Made by a program: the position numbers and the translations under genes. DNA of 64,000 bases from Brevundimonas fluminis. Its GTDB lineage: Bacteria > Pseudomonadota > Alphaproteobacteria > Caulobacterales > Caulobacteraceae. Position 1 is the first letter of the stretch. Each line of letters begins with the position of its first letter. Below the pieces are notes generated by a model. It had not been told where the DNA came from. It made no database searches and saw only the letters and a program-made list of their open reading frames with translations. The stretch covers positions 678,501 to 742,500 of the forward strand of contig NZ_RQWJ01000003.1 in assembly GCF_003934285.1 (NCBI RefSeq). The letters run 5' to 3'. Positions 23,204 to 32,289 of this stretch are shown piece after piece.

Positions 23204-23544
23204 TCCGGGGAAGCGATTCCCTGCTGTGGGCGTTGAAAATCCCCTGCTTATGCGGCGGCTCGCTAAACACGATCACGCCGCAATGCAGGCGTGGCGGGCG
23301 CTTGGGCGCGAACAGCCCCTGTTTCAGGGCTGAGACGGCACAGCAATTTCCCTGTTAATTCCCTGTTAGCAGGGAAAACTCATCCGGATCTTTCGGCGGT
23401 TGAGAATGGCCCGCGCAAAAGCCCGCGAAACCTGGGATCAGGGCCGCCTGTCGTGCGAGATGCGATGAGTTTGAAAGTGAGTGCTCCCGACGTATCGGGG
23501 CCCTGTTTTCCACTTAAGTAATTGAGACTAAAGGGAAAAACCGG
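23204..23544. other. intergenic stretch between recombinase and tRNA-Ser; candidate att region
   Basis: No gene seen. The notable feature is a cluster of CCCTGTT/CCCTGCT motifs: GATTCCCTGCTG at the left, then GCCCCTGTTTCAGGGCTG, and TTTCCCTGTTAATTCCCTG followed by TTAGCAGGGAAAA at about 23349-23378. They form direct and inverted arrangements typical of a recombinase crossover neighbourhood. A fragment of tRNA-Ser would be expected at a tRNA attachment site, but I did not find one here. Confidence 0.4.
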
Positions 23545-23634
<90 letters not shown>

Positions 23635-23705
23635 GCGGCGCCGAAGCTTCGGTTGAAGGACGGCTTCTCTAGTCGGCGGCGCGCCGCGCCGCAAGGCCGT
23701 TTTCG

Positions 23706-24641
23706 CTATCTCACCGTCGGCAGCGGCAGGCCGGGCGCCTGGCCGTCGGCGGGGTCCAGGCCGGTCGCGCGGAACAGGGCGGCGGGGCGGCCGCCCGTTC
23801 CCGTCGAGGCCGCGCCGGTGGGCGCGACCAGGCCCGTGCGTTCGACGCCGCGGCGGAAGTTCTGCTTGTGCAGACTGACCCCCGCAACGGCCTCGGCGGC
23901 CGCCTGCAGCTGGGAGAGGGTGAAGGTCGGCGGCGTCAGGTCGAACAGCACGGGCCGGTATCTGAGTTTCGACCTCAGCCGGCCGAGCCCGGTGGCCAGG
24001 ATGCGGCGGTGGTCCGAGGCCATGGCGCGGCCCGGCGCGGCGCCCGGCGCGGGACGGTCGGCGTCGCGGGCCGCCTCGGCCACCACGCCGGCCTCGTAGA
24101 GCAGTTCATAGCGCTCCAGCACGCGCGTCTCCGCCCATCGCGCGTCGCCCGTCGCGAACAGGGAGTCGACCCGGGCGCGGCGTCGGACGTCGTCTCCGGC
24201 CCAGGCGGCCAGCTCCGCGTCGATCGCGGCCTGCACGGCGGGCGGCCCGCCGCGACGGTCCTCCCACGGGAAGAAGTCCAGCACGGGCGTCCAGCGCGCC
24301 TCGGCCCCGGGCGGATCCGCGGCCTCGGACGTCAGCGCCAGATAGCCGACCGACACCTCCCGCGCGCCCGTCGGTCCCGGCGTCGCCCGCGGACTCTCGC
24401 GACCGGCGTCGCCGAAGGTGTAGAGCTGCTCGACGAAGCCCAGGCGGAACCCCGTCTGCGCCGTCACGAAGTCGCGCAGGGCCCGCTCGAACGTGCGGTC
24501 CTTCACCGGGTCGAACGGACCGAAGGGCAGGGCGGCCAGACCGTCCCGGCCGGCGGTGGTCAGGACGCAGGCCCGGCCGTCGCGGATCGCCATGACGACG
24601 GCGGACAGGCCGATGCGGACGCCCTGATCCGCCACGGTCAC
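23706..24641 (-). CDS. NUDIX-like/winged-helix regulator (NAD-regulator type)
   Basis: Protein of about 311 aa. Start is GTG at 24641 overlapping the stop of the HD-hydrolase gene (GTGA). The N-terminal half resembles a NUDIX domain (VRIGLSAVVMAIRDGRACV, ERALRDFVTAQTGFRLGFV), but the full G-x5-E-x7-REUxEE box is not present, so hydrolase activity is doubtful. The C-terminal 90 residues look like a winged helix (FTLSQLQAAAEAVAGVSLHK, QNFRRGVERTGLV). This layout matches the COG4111-type alphaproteobacterial NAD regulators (NadQ) that bind DNA; the assignment is from memory of the family. It is co-transcribed with the HD hydrolase. Confidence 0.65.
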   Translation of the reverse strand: MTVADQGVRIGLSAVVMAIRDGRACVLTTAGRDGLAALPFGPFDPVKDRTFERALRDFVTAQTGFRLGFVEQLYTFGDAGRESPRATPGPTGAREVSVGYLALTSEAADPPGAEARWTPVLDFFPWEDRRGGPPAVQAAIDAELAAWAGDDVRRRARVDSLFATGDARWAETRVLERYELLYEAGVVAEAARDADRPAPGAAPGRAMASDHRRILATGLGRLRSKLRYRPVLFDLTPPTFTLSQLQAAAEAVAGVSLHKQNFRRGVERTGLVAPTGAASTGTGGRPAALFRATGLDPADGQAPGLPLPTVR

Positions 24642-25345
24642 TCCGTGTGCCAGGCGTCGGCGCCCGCCACCGTGCCCATGGCTTCGGCCAGGGTCCGGTA
24701 GCGCTCGACGTAGCGCGCCTGGGCCTCGGGGGCGCTCAGCGGCGTGATGTGCAGGTCGTACCCCGGAGGCGGCGCGCCGAAGAAGCCCAACGCCTCCTCC
24801 TCCGAGAAGCCCGCCAGCTGCGTCGCCTCGAAGAAGGCGCAGGCCTTGTCGGCTTCCTTGATCAGCTTCTTGATCTCCACCGGGTTCTTCGCAGGCAGGC
24901 CGAAGCGGATGTGGATGGCGTGCTCCAGCCGCGCCTCGAAATCCTTGTAGCTGACGCCCAGCGCGGCCTTGAACGGAGAGATCATGTCGCCGATGACGTA
25001 TTCGGAGGCGTCGTGCAGCAGCGCCGCCAGCCGCCATTTCGGCGCGATTCCGGGGCGGATGTGGGCGACGATCTCCTCCACCACCACGCTGTGCTGGGCG
25101 ACGGAGAAGGCGTGCTCGCCGACGGTCTGGCCGTTCCATCGCGCCACGCGCGCCAGGCCGTGGGCGATGTCCTCGATCTCGATGTCGAAAGGGGAGGGAT
25201 CCAGCAGGTCCAGCCGGCGGCCCGACAGCATGCGTTGCCAGGCGCGCGGCGCAGGCCTGCGCGAGGTTCGGGGTGCGGTCTTCGGCTTGGCGGGGGCGCG
25301 GGTGGGCAAGGCGGCTTCCTGACGTCGGCGGGTCAGGTGACGCAA
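24638..25345 (-). CDS. HD-domain phosphohydrolase (YfbR-like)
   Basis: Hydrolase of up to 235 aa. The HD metal site is H in NGQTVGEHAFSVAQHS, HD in LAALLHDASEYVIGD and a later D in IKEADKACAFFEA, a pattern of YfbR-type 5'-deoxynucleotidases. Members remove phosphate from nucleoside monophosphates in the cytoplasm. The start is uncertain: the frame opens with TTG at 25345 and the first ATG is at 25231, and neither has a clear ribosome-binding site. The first 35 residues are basic and low-complexity. Coupled to the NUDIX/winged-helix gene. Confidence 0.8.
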   Translation of the reverse strand: MRHLTRRRQEAALPTRAPAKPKTAPRTSRRPAPRAWQRMLSGRRLDLLDPSPFDIEIEDIAHGLARVARWNGQTVGEHAFSVAQHSVVVEEIVAHIRPGIAPKWRLAALLHDASEYVIGDMISPFKAALGVSYKDFEARLEHAIHIRFGLPAKNPVEIKKLIKEADKACAFFEATQLAGFSEEEALGFFGAPPPGYDLHITPLSAPEAQARYVERYRTLAEAMGTVAGADAWHTE

Positions 25346-25358
25346 TGCGTGGCCCGGA

Positions 25359-26138
25359 TCAATCCCCGACGTTCAGAGAGACCAGCGCCTCGGCGTCCTC
25401 GAAGGCCGCCTCCTTGTCGTCGTTCCGGGAGCGGACCAGGGCCACGACCAGCGGCCCGCCCTGCGGCCCCCGCGCCTCATAGCCGACCAGTCGCCAGCCG
25501 GTGGCGGCCTCGTCGCCGTCGGTCAGGATCCACTTGGCGCGGGTGGCGTCGCCCCGGGCGCGGACGCGCACCTCCGCCCCGCCCTCGTCCGCGCGGACGC
25601 TGACGCTGTCCTCCGAGGCGTCGCCCGAGGCCGAGGCCGTGGCCTGCGCCGTCGCGTCCGCCCGCGGCGCGTCCTCCTTCGCCTCGATGCGGAAGCCGCC
25701 GATGCGCACGTCGGCGTTCTCACCCTGGGCTTCGACGCTGATGCCCGGCAGCCGGACCGAAGCCCGGTCTCCGTCGGCGTTCACGGCCACCTGAGGGCCT
25801 TCGCCCGTGGGACCGCCCGCGATGTCGCGCCTCAGTTCGGCCTCCAGACCCTGGAGGACGGACGTCGGATCGCCGTCCAGCCTGATCAGCCGAAGTTGGA
25901 CCGACGAGCCTCGCGGGCCGACGTACCAGCAGGTCGCGCCCCCGTCGGTCGCCGCGCCCTTGCGCGTCAGCTGCCCCTGGGTTTCGGGGCATTGCAGGGT
26001 TTCGACGACCTTCAGCACGCCGCGCGGCTTGTCCGACGAGGAGCCGGTCGAGATGCTGACCGACCGCTCGCCGTCGCAGGCGGCGAGGCCGAGGCCGGCC
26101 ACGGCGAGCAGGGGAAGCAGGGAGGTGCGAAGACGCAT
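25359..26138 (-). CDS. lipoprotein of unknown function
   Basis: Lipoprotein of 259 aa with lipobox LAAC (residues 18-21: AGLGLAACDGE) and AAGGAAGAG about 7 nt before the ATG at 26138. A Cys pair in the N-terminal third (LQCPETQGQ, ATCWYVGP) is followed by alternating short strands and an Ala/acidic linker (about 155-185). The last part WILTDGDEAATGWRLVGYEA is conserved-looking. No enzyme motif. It lies downstream of the MoxR gene on the same strand. Confidence 0.65.
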   Translation of the reverse strand: MRLRTSLLPLLAVAGLGLAACDGERSVSISTGSSSDKPRGVLKVVETLQCPETQGQLTRKGAATDGGATCWYVGPRGSSVQLRLIRLDGDPTSVLQGLEAELRRDIAGGPTGEGPQVAVNADGDRASVRLPGISVEAQGENADVRIGGFRIEAKEDAPRADATAQATASASGDASEDSVSVRADEGGAEVRVRARGDATRAKWILTDGDEAATGWRLVGYEARGPQGGPLVVALVRSRNDDKEAAFEDAEALVSLNVGD

Positions 26139-26215
26139 GATGAACTCTTCCTTTGATCGCATCCTGCGCCGATCGGTCGGCATGGCCAGTGAAATCGGGG
26201 TAATCAGGGTGTCCG

Positions 26216-27085
26216 TCAGGCGCCGGGGCGGCGCGCCTCGCCCCGCGTGAGAAAGGCCAGACGCTCGAACAGGTGCACGTCCTGCTCGTTCTTGAGCAGG
26301 GCGCCGTGCAGCGGCGGGATCAGTTTCCCCGGCGTCTTCTCCCTCAGCGTCTCGGGCGCGACGTCGTCGACCAGCAGCAGCTTCAGCCAGTCCAGCAGTT
26401 CCGACGTCGAAGGCTTCTTCTTCAGGCCGGGCGTCTCGCGGATCTCGTAGAAGGTCTTCAGCGCCTCGGCGACCAGGCGCTTCTTGATGCCCGGAAAGTG
26501 CACCTCGACGATGGCCTCCATCGTCCCGGGATCCGGGAAGCGGATGTAGTGGAAGAAGCAGCGGCGCAGAAAGGCGTCCGGCAACTCCTTCTCGTTGTTG
26601 GAGGTGATGATCACGATCGGCCGCACCTCGGCGCGGATCGTCTCGCCGGTCTCCTGAACGTAGAACTCCATCCGGTCGAGTTCCTGCAACAGGTCGTTCG
26701 GGAACTCGATGTCGGCCTTGTCGATCTCGTCGATCAGCAGCACCGGGCGCACGGGGGAGGTGAAGGCCTCCCACAGCTTGCCCTTCTTCAGATAGTTGCG
26801 GACGTCGTGAACGCGCGCCTCGCCCAGCTGCGAGTCGCGCAGCCGACTGACCGCGTCGTACTCGTACAGGCCGTTGTGCGCCTTGGTCGTCGACTTCACG
26901 TGCCAGGTGATGAGCGGCGCTTCCATCGCCCCGGCGATCTCATAGGCCAGCACGGTCTTGCCGGTCCCCGGTTCGCCCTTGATCAGCAGCGGCCGTTCAA
27001 GCGCCACGGCGGCGTCCACGGCCATGCGCAGGTCGTGGGTCGCGACGTAGTTGGACGTGCCTTCGAAGCGGCGGCGTTCGGCCAT
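26216..27085 (-). CDS. MoxR-type AAA+ ATPase
   Basis: Cytoplasmic AAA+ ATPase of 289 aa. It has Walker A GEPGTGKT (about 37-44), Walker B VLLIDEIDKAD, sensor-1 IVIITSNNEKELPDAF and the arginine finger region LRRCFFHYIRF. MoxR proteins act as chaperones that insert cofactors or metals and usually work with a VWA-domain protein. No VWA gene follows here within the window, so the partner must be elsewhere. Confidence 0.92.
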   Translation of the reverse strand: MAERRRFEGTSNYVATHDLRMAVDAAVALERPLLIKGEPGTGKTVLAYEIAGAMEAPLITWHVKSTTKAHNGLYEYDAVSRLRDSQLGEARVHDVRNYLKKGKLWEAFTSPVRPVLLIDEIDKADIEFPNDLLQELDRMEFYVQETGETIRAEVRPIVIITSNNEKELPDAFLRRCFFHYIRFPDPGTMEAIVEVHFPGIKKRLVAEALKTFYEIRETPGLKKKPSTSELLDWLKLLLVDDVAPETLREKTPGKLIPPLHGALLKNEQDVHLFERLAFLTRGEARRPGA

Positions 27086-27146
27086 GCGGCGGGCTCTCCC
27101 TGATGCGAGGTCAGGACTAGCCCGGAACGCCCGGGGTTAACAACGT

Positions 27147-27296
27147 TCAGGTGATGCGCTTCGGACTCGCCGGGTCGCTGGCCGGAAAGGTCTCCTCCAC
27201 GCCTTCGTCGATCAGCGCCTCCTGACGATTCTCCGCGTCCTTCAGCCTGGGCTCCAGCTGGTCCGGCTTCGTCTCTTGCTTGCGCTCTTCGGTCAT
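27147..27296 (-). CDS. small conserved acidic protein (FPASDP motif)
   Basis: Small protein of 49 aa overlapping the preceding gene by ATGA at 27296. The C-terminal half, DEGVEETFPASDPASPKRIT, is a motif often seen in short proteins of Caulobacterales and Rhizobiales, as far as I recall. The start is MTEERKQETKPDQLEPRL, all charged. No known function. Coupling to the acidic 146-aa gene suggests joint expression. Confidence 0.75.
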   Translation of the reverse strand: MTEERKQETKPDQLEPRLKDAENRQEALIDEGVEETFPASDPASPKRIT

Positions 27297-27733
27297 TGCG
27301 GGGTCTCCTGCGTCGGGGTCTCGTCGGGCGCGTAGCCCAGCGAGGCGATGTCGTCGTCGGCCAGTCGCCTGGCCTCCCAGTGGGCGGCGCTGGCCTGAGC
27401 GCCCTTCTGCTCGCGCATCAGGCCGGTGTAGACCAGCTCGATCTCGTCCGGACTGGTGTCCGGCTCGCCGTCGTCGTCGCCCTCGGTCTCACCCTCGGCC
27501 AGAAGCGCGTCGGCCTCAGCCTCCAGCGTCTCGCGCTGCCGCAGGGCGTCGTCGGCTTCTTCGGACTCCTCGTCGCCGGCGTCCTCGTCGTCGTCGACGT
27601 CCGAGTCTCCGACGGCCTGGGTGGCGTCGAACACTGGATCCAGCTCGTCGAGCAGCATCTCCGTCTCGCCGTCGTCGTCGAGATGGGTCTCGTCGAAGAC
27701 TTCCGCCTGATCCTGTTCGTCGATGTCCGGCAT
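27293..27733 (-). CDS. highly acidic hypothetical protein
   Basis: Protein of 146 aa with GGAGAACGAC before the ATG. Around half of the residues are Asp or Glu (for example DVDDDEDAGDEESEEADD), so it is probably disordered and very acidic. The last third (LVYTGLMREQKGAQASAAHW, ADDDIASLGYAPDE) is less biased and could fold. Function is unknown. It leads a two-gene unit with the 49-aa protein. Confidence 0.7.
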   Translation of the reverse strand: MPDIDEQDQAEVFDETHLDDDGETEMLLDELDPVFDATQAVGDSDVDDDEDAGDEESEEADDALRQRETLEAEADALLAEGETEGDDDGEPDTSPDEIELVYTGLMREQKGAQASAAHWEARRLADDDIASLGYAPDETPTQETPQ

Positions 27734-27767
27734 GTCGTTCTCCTGTCGGGGAGAACAACGGACCGCG

Positions 27768-29570
27768 TCAGGCGGCGTTCCCGCGCTTCGCGACCACTTC
27801 GTCCAGCGCCGCCCGCACCTCGTCGATGCATGCCGGCCAGCCGTCGAACGCCCGCCTGAACAGGCGCGTGCGCGGATAGAAGGGATAACGGTCGGTGTTC
27901 AGCAGATGCCAGTCGTCCGGCGCCGTCAGCATCCACACGTTCGCGCCGACGGCGGAGGCGATGTTGGTGCCCGCGATGCCGGGACCTATGACCAGATCCA
28001 GCGCGCAGGACATGGCGGCCAGATCCTCCAGGTCGTCCTTCAGGTCGAACGGCGGCGTCCAGATGCTCACGCCCGCCGCTTCGGCCAGCGCCAGGTCCGC
28101 GCTCACGTCGCCGCACTGCAGGTTGACCATCACGGCGCCCGGCGTCTCCAGCACCGGCCGCCAGCGGTCGAAGCTGGAGAAGTAGCGCCCGCGGGATCCG
28201 GTCAGGATCAGGCTCTTCCAGTGCAGGCCGACCTTCAGCCCCGGCCCCAGGGTCTCCAGCTCGGCCTTCCAGCGCGCCACGCGCGCCGGGTCGGACGTCA
28301 GATAGCCGGCGCGATCGGGGAAGCTCTCCACCGTCGGCCGGAACTCCGCCAGCAGGGTGGCCATGGGCGTCCAGAAGTCGATCGGGCGGGCGTCCTCCGC
28401 GCGGTCGTCGAGGTCCGGGATGATGCGGTGCAGCCGCCCGTTGATCCTCACCGTGCGGTGGCCGATCACCTTCGCGGAGGGGAAGCTGCGCTGGAACAGG
28501 CTCACCAGCCGCGGCTCGACGGCCACATGCACGTCACCGTCGGGGCCGGCCGCCTCGATCACGTCGCCGACGCAGCCTCCGAAGACCATCTCGTCCGCCA
28601 GACCCTGCTCGCCGACGATCAGAACGGACCGCCCCGCCAGCGGTTCGCCAGTCCTGCGCGGCGATGCGGTGACCACGTGCATGGCGTCCGGCATGTCCGG
28701 GTCCAGCCGCACCTCGTACTCCTGAAATCCCTCCGGGATGCGGCCGACGCCCATCAGCGTCATCGCGCGGGCCATGCGCATCATCGCCGTCTCATAGCCC
28801 GGCTCGGCGCCCTTCAGGCCGGCGTCGAAGTCTTCCAGCGCGCCGGCCAGGTCGCCCAGCGGCTGGCGTGCGTTGGCGCGGTTGTACCGGGCCTTGGCCA
28901 TGTCCGGCTCCAGCCGCAGCGCCTCCTCGAAGAACGGCAGGCTTTCGGCCATCCGCCCCTGATCGCTCAGCACGGTGCCGAGCGTGTTCCACAGCAGGGC
29001 GCTGCCCGGTTCGATCTGGATCATGCCGCGCAGCAGGTCGATGGCCTCGTCATAACGGTTCTGCTCGCGCAGCACGCAGGCCAGGTTGTTGGTCCCGTCC
29101 ACGTGCCCCGGCTCGGCGGCCAGAAATTTCTGCAGCAGCTTCTCGGCGATCTCCAGATGCCCCAGCCGCTGGGCCAGCCGGCTCAGGTCGTGGGCGATCG
29201 CGGGATCCTCGGGCAACAGGGCCAGCGCCGCCTCGTAGGCCTGGATCGCCTCCACGAACCGCCCGACCTTCTCCTGACAGATGGCCAGCACGTGCCAGGC
29301 CAGCCCTGACGTCTCGTCGATCCGCAGCGCCTCCAGCGCCCTGTGGGCCCCGGCGTCGAAGTCACGCGTCCGCATCGCCGCGACCGCGGCCTTCAGCAGC
29401 TCCATCAGCCGCTTCTGCTTCTTCAGCGCCCCGCCGCCCGCCAGATTGCGCGACAGTCGTCGGATCGCTTCCGTCGACGCCGAATCTCCGGCCGTGCCCT
29501 GGGCCACGGGGGCGGGGGCGTGGACCAGCGGCTGGTCGGTGACGTCCTGTACGGCGGTCGGGGCGGTCAT
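27768..29570 (-). CDS. TPR protein with glycosyltransferase-like C-terminus (FlbA-like)
   Basis: Protein of about 600 aa. Residues about 60-290 consist of tetratricopeptide repeats (AWHVLAICQEKVGRFVEAIQ, HDLSRLAQRLGHLEIAEKLL, NLACVLREQNRYDEAIDLL). Residues 310-600 resemble the O-GlcNAc-transferase-like C-terminus found in bacterial TPR proteins (LIVGEQGLADEMVFGG, LKVGLHWKSL, VIGPGIAGTNIASAVG). It lies divergently beside flbT-flaF-flagellin. In Caulobacter crescentus a TPR protein, FlbA, is encoded next to flaF-flbT, so a role in flagellin modification or assembly is likely but inferred from context. The start was taken at 29570 (MTAPTAVQDV). Confidence 0.75.
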   Translation of the reverse strand: MTAPTAVQDVTDQPLVHAPAPVAQGTAGDSASTEAIRRLSRNLAGGGALKKQKRLMELLKAAVAAMRTRDFDAGAHRALEALRIDETSGLAWHVLAICQEKVGRFVEAIQAYEAALALLPEDPAIAHDLSRLAQRLGHLEIAEKLLQKFLAAEPGHVDGTNNLACVLREQNRYDEAIDLLRGMIQIEPGSALLWNTLGTVLSDQGRMAESLPFFEEALRLEPDMAKARYNRANARQPLGDLAGALEDFDAGLKGAEPGYETAMMRMARAMTLMGVGRIPEGFQEYEVRLDPDMPDAMHVVTASPRRTGEPLAGRSVLIVGEQGLADEMVFGGCVGDVIEAAGPDGDVHVAVEPRLVSLFQRSFPSAKVIGHRTVRINGRLHRIIPDLDDRAEDARPIDFWTPMATLLAEFRPTVESFPDRAGYLTSDPARVARWKAELETLGPGLKVGLHWKSLILTGSRGRYFSSFDRWRPVLETPGAVMVNLQCGDVSADLALAEAAGVSIWTPPFDLKDDLEDLAAMSCALDLVIGPGIAGTNIASAVGANVWMLTAPDDWHLLNTDRYPFYPRTRLFRRAFDGWPACIDEVRAALDEVVAKRGNAA

Positions 29571-29710
29571 GGGCGGGCTCGCGCGGGATTCGAAGGCGTG
29601 TGGCCGACCGTGCGATGCCGCTTCACAAGACATGGTTAACCACGTCCGTTCATCTTGCGTCAGCCGCGCGACGCCTAGCGTCCCGAAGCGCGGGCCGGGG
29701 AGAGCCGCAC

Positions 29711-30133
29711 ATGCCGCTGAAACTGTCGTTGAAGCCGGGCGAGAAGTTCGTGCTGAACGGAGCTGTCGTCCAGAACGGCGACCGCCGCGGCGTGCTGATC
29801 CTGCAGAACAAGGCCAGCGTCCTGCGGGAGAAGGACATCATGCAGGTCGAGGACGTGAAGACCCCGGCCACCCGCGTCTATTTCCCGGTGATGATGATGT
29901 ACCTGGACGAGGCCGCCGCGCCCAAGGTGTACGACGAGTTCGCGCGTCGGCTGACCGAGTTCATGAGCGCCACGCGCAACCCCGAAATCCTGAGCGAATG
30001 CGTCGCCGCCTCGCGGCACGTGATGGCACGGGAATACTACAAGGCCCTGATGTCGGCCCGGAAACTGGTGGATTACGAGGAACAGCTGTCCAATGTCGCT
30101 GCAGGCGTACAAGACCGCGGCCACGCGGGCTGA
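29711..30133 (+). CDS. flbT: flagellin mRNA regulator FlbT
   Basis: FlbT of 140 aa ([50 protein letters not shown]). In Caulobacter FlbT represses flagellin synthesis after transcription by acting at the 5' leader of flagellin mRNA until the hook is complete. The gene overlaps flaF by 41 nt and precedes the flagellin gene. GGGGAGAG lies before the ATG at 29711. Confidence 0.95.
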   Translation: MPLKLSLKPGEKFVLNGAVVQNGDRRGVLILQNKASVLREKDIMQVEDVKTPATRVYFPVMMMYLDEAAAPKVYDEFARRLTEFMSATRNPEILSECVAASRHVMAREYYKALMSARKLVDYEEQLSNVAAGVQDRGHAG

Positions 30134-30455
30134 ATCCCCCCGGGAGCTGGAATACCGGCTGTTCGGCCAGGTCACCCGCGCCCTGATGCACGCCGCGACC
30201 GTGCCGGCCGAGGACATCGCCACGCGCATCGACGCGCTGGACTGGAACCGTCGCCTCTGGTCGACCCTGGCCACCGACTGCTCGGACCCGGACAACTCGC
30301 TGAACGATCCCTTGAAGGCCCAGATCATCTCGATCAGCCTGTTCGTCAGCCGCCACTCCTCGGCCGTCATGCGCGGCGAGGAGGATTTCGAGCCCCTGAT
30401 CGACATCAACCGCATGGTGATGCAGGGGCTCGCCCCGACCGCCGAGGCGGCCTGA
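30093..30455 (+). CDS. flaF: flagellar regulator FlaF
   Basis: FlaF of 120 aa ([54 protein letters not shown]). It acts with FlbT as the positive partner required for flagellin production and export. Start is inside flbT (overlap of 41 nt), so the two are translationally linked. Confidence 0.95.
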   Translation: MSLQAYKTAATRAESPRELEYRLFGQVTRALMHAATVPAEDIATRIDALDWNRRLWSTLATDCSDPDNSLNDPLKAQIISISLFVSRHSSAVMRGEEDFEPLIDINRMVMQGLAPTAEAA

Positions 30456-30480
30456 TCCTTTCCTGACCGGGGAAGAATTG

Positions 30481-30501
30481 CCGGGCGGCATGTTCGCCCG
30501 G
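30481..30501 (+). terminator. hairpin after flaF
   Basis: CCGGGCG, loop GCATGTT, CGCCCGG: a perfect 7-bp stem 26 nt after the flaF stop. No T-run follows. It may attenuate or end the flbT-flaF transcript before the flagellin gene. Confidence 0.45.
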
Positions 30502-30577
30502 ACGCATGGTCAATGAAATCAACGGGCTGAGACGGCATCCGTCTTGCGTCGCGCGGGAGCGAACCAGAACCGGTTCA

Positions 30578-30593
30578 GCGGTCAGAAGACCGC
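30578..30593 (+). promoter_or_regulatory. hairpin in the flagellin 5' leader
   Basis: GCGGTC-AGAA-GACCGC, a perfect 6-bp stem with tetraloop, 33 nt before the flagellin ATG. In Caulobacter FlbT acts on a structured leader of flagellin mRNA, so this is a candidate FlbT-responsive element. A convincing sigma-54 promoter is not visible upstream. Confidence 0.45.
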
Positions 30594-30626
30594 CAGACCC
30601 CCCGACCAGAACGGAAGGACCCGACC

Positions 30627-31457
30627 ATGAGCAACTCGGTCAACACCAACGTGGGCGCGCTCATCGCGCTCCAGAACCTGAACGCCACCAACGCCGAACT
30701 GGCGGTCACGCAAAGCCGGATCAACACCGGCAAGAAGATCGCCAGCGTGAAGGACAACGGCGCCATCTGGGCCATCGCCCAGGGGCAACGTGCCGACATC
30801 GGGGCGCTGGGAGCGGTCAAACAGTCGCTCGACCGGGGCGTCGCCGCGGTCGACGTCGCGCTGGCGGCGGGCGAGACGGTCTCCGACCTCTTGCTCCAAC
30901 TGAAGGAGAAGGCACTGGCGGCGACCGACGCGTCGCTGAAGACGGCGGCCCGGGCCGCGCTGAACGAGGACTTCGAAGCGCTTCGCGACCAGATCGCGAC
31001 GGTCACCAACAACGCCGAATTCAACGGGGTCAACCTGTTGAAGACCGGCGCGACCGGCTTCAACGCCCTGGCGAACGCCCAAGGCAACGCCACCATCACG
31101 GTGGCCGCCGAGGTGATGTCGCTGGGCGGGTCCATCGTCACCGTGGCGACGACCCAGGCGATCGACACCCTGACCAAGGCGTCCAACGCCCTGACCGCGG
31201 TGAACAACTCGATCGACGCGGTGTCCGGCGCCCTGGCGCGCCTGGGCACCAAGTCCAAGGCCCTGACCACCCACCTGACGTTCGTCGGCAAGCTGACGGA
31301 CTCGCTGGAGTCGGGCGTGGGCAACCTGGTGGACGCCGATCTGGCGAAGGAGAGCGCCAAGCTCCAGGCGCTGCAGACGAAGCAGCAGCTCGGGGTTCAG
31401 GCCCTGTCCATCGCCAACCAGACTCCGCAGCTGGTGCTGTCGCTGTTCCGGGGCTGA
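30627..31457 (+). CDS. flagellin
   Basis: Flagellin of 276 aa, about the size of Caulobacter fljJKLMNO proteins. The N-terminal D0/D1 helix region ([38 protein letters not shown]) and the C-terminal helix region ([35 protein letters not shown]) are both intact. The variable middle is small and Thr/Ala-rich. It is a structural subunit of the filament, exported by the flagellar type III system. Ribosome-binding site GGAAGGA. It is followed by a strong terminator. Confidence 0.95.
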   Translation: MSNSVNTNVGALIALQNLNATNAELAVTQSRINTGKKIASVKDNGAIWAIAQGQRADIGALGAVKQSLDRGVAAVDVALAAGETVSDLLLQLKEKALAATDASLKTAARAALNEDFEALRDQIATVTNNAEFNGVNLLKTGATGFNALANAQGNATITVAAEVMSLGGSIVTVATTQAIDTLTKASNALTAVNNSIDAVSGALARLGTKSKALTTHLTFVGKLTDSLESGVGNLVDADLAKESAKLQALQTKQQLGVQALSIANQTPQLVLSLFRG

Positions 31458-31470
31458 CGCCCACGTGAGA

Positions 31471-31499
31471 AAGCCGGAGGGTCCGCCCTCCGGCTTTTC
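31471..31499 (+). terminator. rho-independent terminator of the flagellin gene
   Basis: Stem AGCCGGAGGG with its complement CCCTCCGGCT around a 4-nt loop, then TTTTC. It lies 14 nt after the flagellin stop. Confidence 0.9.
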
Positions 31500-31504
31500 T
31501 TCTC

Positions 31505-32164
31505 TCAGAACAGGCGGACGATCATCTCCCAGGTCGCGACCAGAACGCGGCTGACCGCCTCCCAGACGATCCAGGTGAAGGTCGCCATTCCGGCCGAGCC
31601 GACCCAGCCGACCAGCATCACCACCCCGTCCTTCTGCATCAGGCCGAAGCCGAAGGCCGCCACGATCAGCGAGGGGAACAGGTTGAATCCGATCAGCGGC
31701 AGCATGAGCACCGCGGCCCAAATCACGCACATCAGGCCGATCAGCGCCTCCGACAGGTCGCTGCTCATGAAGCTCAGGCGCGGCCGGCTGAACCTTTCGA
31801 CCCGCTCCAGCCGCGACCTGACCTTGGCCGCCGCCTCGGCGAAGGCCGCCCGCGGGAGGTCGCGCTTCAGGATCCAGCCCGGCAGCCACAGCTCGTCGCG
31901 CCGGAACAACAGCTGCACGCCGATGATCAGGATGGGAATGCCCAGAAGGGTCGTGGTGCCGGGGATCACGCCGATGACGGCGCTCAGCAGGCCCAGGATC
32001 AGCAGCAGGGCGCCGAATCCCCGCTCGCCGAAGGTTCGGACCAGCTCGTCCATCGGCAGAACGGGATCGTCCACCGCGCCGACGTCGATCAGCACCTGGG
32101 AAAAGGGCCGCGCGTTGAATGAGTTCGAATCGTCGTTCATGGAGCCGCCGGCGAACAGGGTCAT
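31505..32164 (-). CDS. ExoD family membrane protein
   Basis: ExoD-like protein of 219 aa (211 aa if the ATG at 32140 is used). It has an N-terminal GALLLILGLLSAVIGVIPG segment, the conserved TTLLGIPILIIGVQLLFRRD, and further membrane segments near the C-terminus (IGLMCVIWAAVLMLPLIGFN, GVVMLVGWVGSAGMATFTW). ExoD family proteins affect exopolysaccharide synthesis in rhizobia. It is convergent with the flagellin gene, sharing the terminator region. Confidence 0.85.
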   Translation of the reverse strand: MTLFAGGSMNDDSNSFNARPFSQVLIDVGAVDDPVLPMDELVRTFGERGFGALLLILGLLSAVIGVIPGTTTLLGIPILIIGVQLLFRRDELWLPGWILKRDLPRAAFAEAAAKVRSRLERVERFSRPRLSFMSSDLSEALIGLMCVIWAAVLMLPLIGFNLFPSLIVAAFGFGLMQKDGVVMLVGWVGSAGMATFTWIVWEAVSRVLVATWEMIVRLF

Positions 32165-32289
32165 CCGTCTCTAGGCCCCTCCGACGCGGCCGCGCCACTT
32201 AAGAAATGGAAAGGCCGCGGTTCACGTCTCCAGGACGTGCCCGCACCGACCCGGCGGATCGAAAACCGCCCGACCCGGCGCTCGTTCCC

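Noticed and set aside
30456..30626. Sigma-54 promoter before the flagellin gene
   Set aside because: GGGGAAGAATTGC is near the consensus end but the GG-GC spacing is one base short and the -24 side lacks TGGCAC, so I do not call it.
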